From Heligmosomoides polygyrus polygyrus (taxonomy: Eukaryota; Nematoda; Chromadorea; Rhabditida; Heligmosomidae): a DNA stretch of 64,000 bases. The stretch covers positions 60,794,969 to 60,858,968 of the forward strand of contig OX377205.1 in the NCBI GenBank assembly GCA_947396885.1, given 5' to 3'. This document shows, in pieces, positions 55,136 through 64,000 of the stretch; position 1 is the first letter of the stretch; each line of letters begins with the position of its first letter. Both the position numbers and the translations under genes were made by a program. A model generated the notes under the pieces. That model searched no databases. It saw only the letters and a list, made by a program, of their open reading frames with translations, and was not told where the DNA came from.

Positions 55136-56185
55136 AACGGTACTCGTTATTTGGGGTGTGATCATCAATATGATATCAGATTTCAAAATTTCGCCCAACG
55201 GTACGTATGGGTGAGAACTGTGGGTGAAGGAGGCTCCTCCAGTCTCAATTATTTCACTTTTTGGCACTTACAATTATCGGTCTCGTACCCGCATCCCACC
55301 GGCAAGGCATCCTAAAACGACTAACGATAAGTTGGTGCAACATCGAGATGCAGGCACCGGCCCGCTAAGCACCAATTTTGTTTCTTTTTCCAACTTTCTA
55401 CTTTGGACATAAAATATAGTGCACGAAAACCGTCAACTCAGGAAAAGAATGACAGGTTTCGAGCCAGCAGCTGGTGGCGGTGCCACTTGCCCCTGCGAGC
55501 GTGACTTGAGCATGGTAGGTTGTAGACGGAAGAGCTGGCATGTTCTCAGCTCTTCTCCCATCTTGTGGAAGGGTAAGGGAAGGGACTCCGGGGTGTTACC
55601 AGACGAGAAGCAAAACGAGGTTCGTGTGCTGAGGCTGCCGTCAAGGGGGTGGGTTCCCCGGAGAGCACCCGGAACCAGCGATACCCATTACTGCTATCTC
55701 TTCACTCCAAAGGATATCATACTGGTGATGAGCAGCCCAAACAACCTCCCGAGCGATGTCTGAGCGAAAACATTTCTCCGAGCTCTCCTCCACCACTATG
55801 TTCTCCTCCGCTGGGAGCAGAGCAGAGAACCACGCTAAGGAAAGAACTCCGCAGTCTGGCTGGTCTGACATATCGGTTTTAGAGTACCTTGCCAGTATGC
55901 AAGCGGGCATCAGTCCGCTTCGTACAAAACACGTTAACCCACCTGCTCCGCTTTACAGAACACAAAGAGTAGCTTAGAAGTTGGAGTGGAATTCAAACAC
56001 GCTCCGCTCGCCGCGCAGCTCGTTGTTTCGGGCGTACCGCAGAGCTTGCACCGAACTTCACGTCTTATGTGCTATTGCCTCACCGTGCAGATCCTGCGCT
56101 TCAAGCTGCTTTCATCTCAATCATTTCAGTAGCCGGCTTTTCGAGGGAGGAGTCCTAGTTTAGCGACCAGGTGTTCTGCCTCGTC
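55136..56185. other. Gene-free DNA with repeat pieces
   Basis: Contains degraded members of the GATATCATACTGGTGATGAG repeat family near 55,150 and 55,715. Several overlapping frames of 60-115 codons are open on both strands, but none looks like a protein and they end in the repeats. Confidence 0.4.
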
Positions 56186-56442
56186 CTTCTTTATTTATTT
56201 ATTTATCTGACATCAGCATAGCCATGCATTACATAACTGATGGGACAAGCAAATACTAGATCACACAAACTTACAACAAACATAAAATTAAACGCAGCAC
56301 AATTAACATAACTTTTTACGTATCATTAAGGACTTGAACAAATTCACAGACATCTTTATGAACATTCGCTGGCCATTCAACCGACGAGCACCAAAAATAG
56401 CCTAAGCAGTTCACTTATAAGGTAGGACACACCAGTGTTGAA
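56186..56442 (-). mobile_element. Possible 3' end of a non-LTR element with (TAAA)n tail
   Basis: A TTTATTTATTTATTTA run (56,190-56,206) followed by about 150 bp of A/C-rich DNA, in the arrangement of a minus-strand 3' end. The family is unknown. Confidence 0.35.
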
Positions 56443-56599
56443 TCTTCTTCTTCAGCGTCTGCCCCTCTTCGTAGCGCGGTCCGCTTTTCTGGTATCGTGA
56501 CGCCACCTTTCCCGATCCAGCGCTAGATCAGATCAGCTGCCTTCAAGTCTATATGTAACGTATCAGCCCAGCGCTGCTTCGGGCGTCCTTTAGGCCGCT

Positions 56600-59480
56600 A
56601 TCCAGGTACTTCCAACGTAGGGCCTATATTGCGGACGCTGTCTTCTCTTCCATGCAGAACGTGACTGTACCATCGCAGGCGAGCTTCGCGCATCTGTCAG
56701 CTATCGGACACCGAACTTCTGCCAAATAGCATCATTTCGGAAGGTATATGTTTCTGGAGTTGGTACACATGTGGTGTATGTTTGTGAAGTTGAAAACGAC
56801 TGAGAGGAAATAAGACGAATGATGCGGCGAACACCCTAACTGACCGTATGAAAACAGGCTGATAAGCCACCTTTGCAAGGGAAGGGTCTGAAGCGTATGG
56901 ATGGATAAAGGGTGACACTGGCCCTCCAGCGCAGCATCTTTGCCTCCATTACACTAAGGCGCGTTTCAACTTCCTTGGTCGCTGGCCAACACTCAGCGCC
57001 GTACATCACTACCGGCCGGACGACGACTCTATATATCTTCGACTTCAAGCGCTCAGGTGCTTTGGTATCTTCCTATCGCAGAGCACGCCAGTCAACGAGC
57101 GCCACTTGGACCAAGCTGCACCTTACGCGTGAGTTTAGTTCAACCATCAGATGCTAATGCTCACCTCAGGTACTTGGAAATCGATGTGCGCGCAAGCACA
57201 GTGCCAGCAGTCTTAATCGAGCCGGACTCACGTCAGTCGTTAGGTACTCGGTCTTCTTGACGTTCAATTTGAGTTCGATCATAGCCAAGCGGTCGCACCA
57301 TGCTTGCGCCTGCCGCTCGAGATCACTTTATCGTCGCAAGCGACCATTACGTGGTCAGCATATAGCAACGTCCAAGGGACTGGCTTTTGAAGATTTCGCG
57401 TAATCGCATCCATGACCACAACAAAGAGGACTGGAGAAAGCGCAGAACCCTATTGTACCCCAACAGAGATGGGAACCTCCATTGAGGTTGCAGCTGCAGC
57501 TTACACTCGACTCTTCAGGGAATAATAGAGCATCCCACCCACTCTACGAGTTCCTCAGGTACGTTGTGTTGTCGCAAGGCATACCATATAACCTCAGGCG
57601 GTACGCGATCGAAAGCCTTCTCCAGGTCGAGAAAAGCGATATGACCGGCCTCTGTTTCTCGCAATGCTTCACCAGGAGACGGGCGGCGTGTATAGCATCA
57701 ATGGTACCACAACCAGACACAAAGCCGCACTGGTTGTCGGAGAGCTTGACGATTTCACGAATTCGTCTGTCGAGGATTCGCTGAAGATCTTCATGCTTCG
57801 GAGAGCTTGACGATTTCACGAATTCGTCTGTCGAGGATTCGCTGAAGATCTTCATGATGTGCTAAAGCAAGCGAATCGGACGGTTATTGGAGCAGTCTGC
57901 AGGACTGCCCTTCTTCTTCCAAATAGGAATCGTCGTACTCCTGTGCCAACACTCCGGTACTTTCTTCTCCTTTATTTTCTCCTTTACTACCTGATTGAAG
58001 AACTTAGCCAACCACTCAACAGGATATCATAGCTTTGATTTTCATAAATCGGCTGCCAGATCATCGAGGCCTGTCGCCTTGCCGCGTTTCATCTGCTTCC
58101 AGAGCTTCTTCTGTTTCCTCCACGGTTTAGTTGTGGACCGCACCATGGACAGAAGCCGTAAAGAAAATTCCGCAGTGGAAATTTCCTCAAAATAGTCGCG
58201 TCATCGCTTCAACGCCTTTTTGCGGTCTGTCAGAAGATAGCCGTCTTAATCATTGATGCCGAAAAACTTCCGATGTCCTCGGACTGGCAATGGCGATTCT
58301 TATCGAGTCGGTAGAGATACCGCTCACCATCACGCGACTCGAACTTTTCGTTAACGTCACTATAGTGAGTAGCTTTCGCACCAGCCACGGCTTTCTTTGC
58401 AGCCTTTTTCGCGTTCTGATAATTCTACCAGTTGTTGGCTGTTCTGTCGCCGAAAAACACATGATAAAGCGATTTATTCTCTCGAACTTTTGTTTTTACG
58501 CCATCTGACCGCCATGTCTGCTTGTCAACGTCCAGGCTTCGTAGTACCGAGTTCCAATCTTGCAGCTTGGCGTATCGCATCCGTGGCTTTCTTCCAGGTT
58601 ATCAATAGTCGTGACCCTCCGTAACCCGCACGCGAGAAATCACAGCAGCTGTTTCCTTCTCTCTCATTCGCAACCACTTGATTCTTGCTGCACCACTACA
58701 CTCTCTGCTTCAACTTCGAAGGGGCGATCTTCAGAGTGCAGACCAGCGGTCGATACTGTGGGCGACCGTCTCATATGGCGTCTGTAACAAGACTTCGGTC
58801 GCAATCCTTCACAAGGACGAAGTCAATCTGCGTTTTGGAGTCATCACTATAATATGAAATGAGGTGCGAGTCGCGTTTTCGAAACACGGTGTTCACAATG
58901 GTGAGGCTATGCGATTCCGCATACTGAAGAATACGCTCACCATCGGCGTTACGAGACCCGTATCCGAAACCACCATTGCAGGTGTAACTGTCTTTCGTGG
59001 CGCTTCCATTAAGATCAGCCAGAACGTGTCCATTAAGATCACCAGCCACAACGATGACGTCTTTCGACGGTACCTCTGCAGTCTTTTCATTAAGCAGCTC
59101 CAAAACCCATCCTTGGCTTGGTCGGAGCATCCAGTCTGTGGAGTATACGCAGAGAAGAAGTGATAGAGTCACTATTTAGCTGCGACAACGATCTTCATCA
59201 ATCGATCGTCAAAGCGCTCGACGCTTGCAATCGAGTCACGAAATCGTTCGAAGACGATGATTCCGACGCCACTCGTGGTCCTGGGACTTCCACATAGAAC
59301 AGCCTCGAAACCTCGTCCTATGTCCCTTGACTTGCGACAGGGCCACCTCGTCTTCTGCACCGCAAAGAAATCAACTCTTCTTCGCTCCAGTGCTCAACTG
59401 CCAACTCGCACGAGCGGCCGTCAACGTACCCACATTCAGCGTACTCCGGTCCTGCTTACGTTACGGGACTTTCGAACTAG
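56600..59480 (-). pseudogene. RTE-E endonuclease/reverse transcriptase, heavily broken
   Basis: Recognisable pieces, 5' to 3': QKTRWPCRKSRDIGRGF (59,360 on), VAGDLNGHV and SKTQIDFVLVKDCD (58,770-59,170), the DNQCGFVSGCGTIDAIHAA block before motif A (about 57,700), the motif A region, and AECWPATKEVETRLSVMEAK (about 56,900-57,040). At least eight frame breaks. The oldest RTE copy here. Confidence 0.75.
56743..56929 (-). repeat. R170 repeat inserted in RTE-E
   Basis: The inverted copy of 17,255-17,402. It sits between the LSVMEAKMLRW codons and the following C-terminal region of the RTE, where RTE-D is uninterrupted. Confidence 0.6.
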
Positions 59481-59518
59481 TTCAGTTGTTCCCCGATGCT
59501 GTCCACGCATCAGTCCTG

Positions 59519-59725
59519 GTTTATAGTTCCGCCGCTGTGCGGCGCGGCAGCATAATCGGAATAGATATCGACCGAGCGGCGCGAAAAATCGATATCTATG
59601 GCGACCATCACGCCGCGCCGCGTGGCGCCGCAAGTATAAACCAGAGGGGAGGGGGGGGGGGGTGGAGCACTCCACCCTGTCAGCATGGAGTGCTCCACCC
59701 TCCCCCCCCCCCCCCCACCAGGATA
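59519..59725. repeat. Palindromic MITE-like element and G/C palindrome
   Basis: 59,519-59,650 has inverted ends CTGGTTTATA / TATAAACCAG around a GC-rich core (CCGCCGCTGTGCGGCG). Directly after it, 59,640-59,725 is a second palindrome: a G tract, GGAGCACTCCACCC, its mirror, and a C tract. No coding content. Confidence 0.65.
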
Positions 59726-60003
59726 GATCCGACGTCTCGTCTGTGAGGCCTGTCGAAAGGAATATATCATTTCGGTGTCAACATTGAAAGTGATCTACTT
59801 TGCAAATATAGCGCACTGAACCAGCCTACGAGACAGCCTTTCTTTGCAATTCCCTAACTAGGATAGATAGCATATTACGCACACTTCGCTTTCGTAGCAA
59901 CCCCCCATCTGCCTAAGATAGATCCGATGAGTCCCAAGACTATTGATCAGTTTAAAGTCGTCAGGTACAGCAGCCAAGGGTAGCGACAAGTTGTCGATCA
60001 GAT
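59726..60003. other. Gene-free DNA
   Basis: No gene or repeat recognised. Confidence 0.4.
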
Positions 60004-60180
60004 ATGAGCGAGTTTTGCCACAGAGTGGGGTTGCGTTGCAGGCTTATTCTCTCCATCACTGTCTTACTTGGTGGTCCGATCGATGATTGCTTTTCGATTC
60101 CAGTTGCTGCAGCGTACCATCCTCATTACGCTGGAGCCCATTGGTCTAGTTATGAACAGGACATTTGTTATGGCGTATAG
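60004..60180 (+). CDS. Possible 58-aa peptide, hydrophobic N-terminal segment
   Basis: Open from ATG 60,004 to TAG 60,180. After a basic start (MSEFCHRVGLRCR) comes LILSITVLLGG, a hydrophobic segment like a signal peptide, then PIDDCFSIPVAAA and a Tyr/His-rich end (YHPHYAGAHWSSYEQDICYG). It could be a short secreted peptide or an exon of a larger one. There is no homology I recognise and the length allows chance. It lies about 430 bp upstream of tim-13 on the same strand. Confidence 0.25.
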   Translation: MSEFCHRVGLRCRLILSITVLLGGPIDDCFSIPVAAAYHPHYAGAHWSSYEQDICYGV

Positions 60181-60593
60181 GCTGTTTTAACACTGGGCAC
60201 GTCATCTGCACAACGCCATAGAATTTCACTTCTGGCTCCCTGGAGCTTTCCCTAAATATGTGGTTGACCGCGCTGTTGATCATGTGCCGGAAGTCTGCAT
60301 ACCCTCTCGCTCTCGCTGACACAGAGAAGGGCAGGGAACTGGGCAAGGGAAGGAACTCTGGCCCTGACTGATCCACGCGTTTTAAGATGTCTTGCCTGTG
60401 CGATGCAGGCATCACCCCACTAAATACCGAAAGACCCTAGAATGCTCGCCACTCTGTTCTACTGCATGTTCACACTGCTGTTCCAGTTAGCCCCCAACGC
60501 TTCCTTTCTCCTCGAACTTCATTGTTAATTATTGTTGATCGAGTTCTCCATAGGGCAATTGTCGTTTAACAAGAAAGCATATTTCTTTGCAGC

Positions 60594-60608
60594 TTTTTGT
60601 TGTTCCAG
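60594..60608 (+). promoter_or_regulatory. Trans-splice (SL) acceptor before tim-13
   Basis: TTTTTGTTGTTCCAG ends 7 bases before the ATG at 60,616. In nematodes such a U-rich acceptor immediately before the start codon usually receives a spliced leader. It also decides the start: the upstream in-frame codon at 60,532 would be removed. Confidence 0.65.
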
Positions 60609-60615
60609 GAGAGGG

Positions 60616-63008
60616 ATGGAGCAGTTGTTAGATATGGAGACGCTGAAGCAGTTGACTCCTGAGAAGCAGCAGCAGGTCATTCAAGCTGTGAAACAGCAGG
60701 CAGCGATCGCAAACGCGCAGAATCTGATCACGGTCAGTGGTTGCGATCGGTTAGACAGTGTTCTCTGCGTGAATGACAATGAAGCCTTCATGACGTATTG
60801 GAAATGTACGCGAATCGAGGTACAGTACAGTTATGCAGAGCAGTAGTTGAAACCAATGTCTACTGCTCATCCCAGCGAATACTGAATGTTGTCCTCCTCA
60901 TACTGTTTGGCACTACTGTGCTTTCATGACTCCAGAGGTCGAAAAAGTTCAGCTCAAACTTCGCCTCTGGGATTTTTAGGGTGCTGACCACGAAGGGACG
61001 TGGAGAGAAGTAGGGATTATCTGGGGTGTGAACTGAGCCACTACAGCATTTGCTAATTCTGTCATTTGTCAGATTAGTGACCAGGACCCAAATAACGCCC
61101 ACAGACGAACTTTGGACAGGCATTTTGGAACTACTGTACTTAGTGTACCCCAATTATTCTTGTTCAAAATAGGTCTACTAGGGGTTGTCTGCCATGGAAA
61201 GAACGAATATCATAGTCGTTTTTTGTTGCGGAAATGCTTTACCAGCTAGAGACGACGAAATAGCGCGCATGAGCACACACTCTGCGTCGCTTAAGAGTGC
61301 GCTATCTCGCAAGGCCTTGCGCGATTCGAACTTACCAGGGAAAGGTCGCAGGCGTAGTTCTGAACGTAAGAAATGGATAGTGCTGCGAGAATCTCCACCC
61401 TTCATATACTTGAAAAACATGTTTCGTTCTTGCTGAGTCCTTCAACCATAAGAGCTACGAGCCCTCGAAGGCGGATACAGTAGCGCACCGTCAGCAGGTG
61501 CCCATATGCATGCGCGCGCTGCTGTATGGGACGCGGCGAAAGCTCAGCGGCAAGCGAGTCGGTGGCTCAGCAGGGTGCAGGGCTGCTTCAAGGTGCCCGA
61601 CCAGATGTTCGACTCCCGTGCTGTGCACTATCTTTGCGCTTTTGCGTACGCCTGCCTCCTTCATCAATTTGCTTCCTACACATCTCTTACACATTTATTT
61701 CACTCTAAATTGTCAAAAGGGTCAGATTCGTGATCAACACTCCAGATTTGTGAGCAACACCCCATGACCTCGACAGCTTTAGTCACCCGTACCTGCTGTA
61801 ACCTAGCGTAATCGGCATAAATTTCAAAAACGGATGTCAGATTCGTGATAAGCACTCCAAATAACCCCCCCCCCTGGGTTGGACGAAAATATTTTCGACC
61901 TCTGGAGTCGTCTAGTGCCTTGATGGCAGTTTGAATCAGCTTACCTCCTACACATCTACACATTTATTTCACTATAAATTCCCAAATAAGGGTTTTCTTT
62001 GAGCTGTGCTTCTCTCACTTTTTGTATTATACAACGTTTTGTGTTTTTCAGCGAATGTTATACAGCGACCTCACCAGGTACGGGTTACAGCAGGTACGGA
62101 TGACTAGGGCTGTCGCGGTCATAATCACCGATTTTGCCCAGACTTCTCCTAAGGGGGTTATTTGGCGTGCTAATCACGAATCTGACATCCATTTTTGAAA
62201 TTTATTCTGCTTACAGTAGGTTACAGCAGGTACGGGTGACTAGGGCTGTCGAGATCATGGGGTATTGATCACGAATCTGACCCTTTTGACAATTTAGAGT
62301 GAAGTAAATGTGTAGATGTGTAGGAAGCAAATTGGTGAAGGAGGCAGCGGTTATGAAAAAAGGCAAAAAAAGTGCATAGCATGGGAGACGAGGATCTGGT
62401 CTAGCACCTCTGACGCAGCCTCGCACCCTGCTGAGCCACCGACTCGCTTGGCGCTGAGCGGCCCGCCGCATGCCATACAATAGCGTGCGGGCACGCATGC
62501 GCGTGCGCACGACGGGTGCGCTACTGTACCCCGCCTTCGAGGGCCTGTAGCTCGTTTGGTTCAAGGACTCAGCAAAAACGAAACGTGTTTTCCCACTAAA
62601 TGAAGGGCGGAGATTCTCGTAGTACTATCGATTTCCTCCGTTCAGACCTACGCCTGATACCCTTCCCTGGTAAATACAATAGTACCGACAATTTTTGCAC
62701 TCGATCTCCGAAATCGCGAGAGTACAATAGTGCATTCCTTCCTTCCTCTGCTCTAAATTTGGCCGTAGTATCGCTATCGCTGATTTTGGACAAGACCTTT
62801 CGTTCAGGATTTGTCCGAGAAGTGCACTCAGAAGTGCATCACATCGCCTGGAAGCTCACTGTCCAGCTCGGATAAGCAGTGTCTGCAACGATGTATGGAT
62901 CGCTTTATGGACTCATGGAATCTGGTCTCTCAAACACTTCAGAAACGGCTTCAAGAAGAACTGACGTCTTCAGGCGCATTCCACGGAGGGTCGTCGTCGT
63001 TCTCCTAA
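60616..63008 (+). CDS. tim-13: Mitochondrial import inner membrane translocase subunit Tim13
   Basis: A small Tim chaperone of the mitochondrial intermembrane space. With Tim8 it escorts hydrophobic precursors to the TIM22 inner-membrane insertase. Exon 1 is 60,616-60,732 (39 codons, [20 protein letters not shown]...). The intron is 60,733-62,807 (GT-AG, phase 0). Exon 2 is 62,808-63,008 (66 codons and TAA). The product is 105 aa, normal for the family. Exon 2 holds the twin CX3C motif, KCTQKC and QCLQRC, whose four cysteines form the two disulfides, separated by 16 residues, followed by the signature [20 protein letters not shown]. The start follows a trans-splice acceptor at 60,608. AATGAA near 63,091 is a possible poly(A) signal variant. 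The intron is almost filled with fold-back repeats. No damage is seen in the coding exons. Confidence 0.95.
61125..61331 (+). repeat. Fold-back arm of the 54,066 family in the tim-13 intron
   Basis: It matches one arm of the element at 54,066-54,790 (TGCCATGGAAAGAACG, ATCATAGTCGTTTTTT, GCGGAAATGC). It adjoins the longer palindrome that starts at 61,332. Confidence 0.6.
61332..62674. mobile_element. 1.3-kb palindromic fold-back element in the tim-13 intron
   Basis: The left arm (61,332-61,880) and right arm (about 62,085-62,674) are inverted copies. Outer landmarks are ACCAGGGAAAGGTCGCAGGC and its mirror near 62,650-62,672. Inner landmarks are GTCAGATTCGTGATC-type repeats facing each other. 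The spacer is about 200 bp. No ORF. It would fold into a long hairpin in the pre-mRNA. Confidence 0.75.
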
Positions 63009-64000
63009 GTGATGTTCTTTCTTGTCCATTTGCAGTTCTTGTTGTATTACAGAGTTAGGCTCACTTTAAGATTTTAGTTTGCATTATTTCTAATGAAGTA
63101 TTTCACCTCCGATGTTATCAGTGCAGTTATTGAAGTTTGCTGATGTTAATGCCAGTTGTTCTGTGCCATTATGAGCGCATTCACGAGCAGCGTTTAGATG
63201 CTGAAAACCCTAACACCAGTCCTTTTCGCGTTCACCTCGCTTCCATCTCGACTAGTGGTTATCAAGTTAAAGGTTAGCTATTCCTTACTTGAATCATCCT
63301 ACGGAGTTTCTATTCTATCCCTAGGTTGCAGAACACACTACTCAGTATTCATATTTATTAGTATCATACTGCATGGTAAAAGAGGGGAAGAGGGGGACGT
63401 GGGATGAGAGGGCTGGCCTATCCTCTCACGGGAGGCTGACGGTACCAGACGACCCTCCGGTGTGGGTGGCGTAGACGTGACTGTCGGCGGCGTAGCCGGG
63501 ACCGCTATCTTGCAGCAGGGCGTTGCTATTGGTAGAAGGGCGTCGTCGCTCAGGGTGCGAATTGGGTGCAACACGACATCTCCCTTTCTACAGTAAGCTC
63601 GTCCTCGAGCTTAAAAGCATCATCGTCGTGTTGTCGGTCGATTATACTCTGAGATGAGGAAATGTCAAATACACAGCAAAAGGATATAGGAACTACATAG
63701 TAGTCACACTATAGCTTAAGCTATACGGTGAGTGGTTCACTGTAGGAGGAACATGTGAAATTGTGGTCTGTGGTTAATTTAATGGACGGCTTTCGATTAG
63801 GATGAATGAATGAGGTCTTCGATGAGGGTGAATGGATAGGTCATAGTTTCGTCTTTCGTCTAGTTTAGGTAGCTCAACATTTTTTTTTTTTGAAATGGGT
63901 TTGATTGGTTAAAATTTGGCTTATGATTCCTGAGCAACCGTTATGGATGAAACTGCTCGATTATGTTACCCCAACGCAAACGCATTGTTTAAAGCTCGAC
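63009..64000. other. tim-13 3' flank, no firm gene
   Basis: The AATGAA near 63,091 may be the tim-13 poly(A) signal. On the minus strand 63,338-63,600 is open and Pro/Thr/Ser-rich (RKGDVVLHPIRTLSDDALLP then PPTVTSTPPTPEGR), but the opposite strand is open as well (GVGGVDVTVGGVAGTAILQQ), so neither is called. Nothing else is seen to the end. Confidence 0.35.

Larger units (their letters stand above)
56443..59518 (-). mobile_element. RTE-E, old full-length RTE copy
   Basis: The (GAA)n-type tail is at 56,443, and the copy extends through the endonuclease start near 59,460 to a palindromic insertion at 59,519. It is heavily eroded, with many short indels. R170 (56,743-56,929) is inserted in the C-terminal coding region. 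The 5' terminus and target-site duplication are not recognisable. Confidence 0.82.

Noticed and set aside
63338..63574. Pro/Ser/Thr-rich minus-strand frame
   Set aside because: The plus strand is equally open, there are no convincing splice sites and no recognised domain.

Overview
The window looks like non-coding-rich, repeat-dominated DNA from a clade V (strongylid, hookworm-like) nematode. The basis is a two-exon Tim13 gene whose start codon sits just after a TTTTTGTTGTTCCAG acceptor of the nematode trans-splice type, short GT-AG introns with TTTCAG-like ends, several RTE-clade non-LTR elements, BEL/Pao elements, and a mariner/hAT/Tc1 nest. The species is inference. There is no bacterial or phage-like content and no CRISPR array. 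Most long open frames are transposon remains or shadows of them.

Layout. 1-12,080 and 27,540-40,466 are two diverged copies, in the same orientation, of one segmental duplication. The left copy carries an extra RTE retrotransposon (RTE-A, 2,819-6,277). The right copy carries an extra gag-only BEL element (27,653-30,618). Both copies hold the same BEL/Pao element (7,677-11,955 and 33,434-40,466) with the same RTE insertion. That RTE is still about 3.1 kb in the right copy and has collapsed to 141 bp in the left copy. Between the duplicates lie a nearly full-length RTE (RTE-B, 13,063-16,649, itself carrying a tRNA-derived SINE and a hairpin MITE), a 5'-truncated RTE, AT-rich TTCGAA repeats, a 200-base assembly gap (21,884-22,083) and a second RTE family, RTE-1-like (23,405-26,857), flanked by inverted copies of a dispersed repeat.

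40,468-42,330 is a mosaic of RTE and BEL pieces. 42,669-44,896 (minus) holds a previously unlabelled six-exon coiled-coil gene that I assembled from splice signals. 45,570-51,365 is a four-deep nest: a Tc1-like element was hit by a mariner, the mariner by a hAT element, and the hAT by RTE-1 copies, one with a 5' inversion. 52,118-53,137 (plus) is a candidate small gene whose intron is packed with retroelement pieces. 53,328-55,135 is a block of fold-back elements. 56,443-59,518 is another decayed RTE. 60,616-63,008 is tim-13 (small Tim chaperone), with a 2.1-kb intron almost filled by a 1.3-kb palindrome. The last kilobase shows nothing firm.

How it works together. The host genes visible here are a mitochondrial intermembrane-space import chaperone (Tim13), a coiled-coil protein with a basic Ser/Arg segment and an unknown small protein. 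They are not an operon: they lie on both strands with large transposon blocks between them. The retroelements show their own machinery: AP-endonuclease/reverse-transcriptase ORFs in the RTEs, Gag/zinc-knuckle/protease ORFs in the BELs, and Pol III boxes in the SINEs. Nearly all are broken, so most copies must have moved by, or now depend on, proteins from elsewhere.
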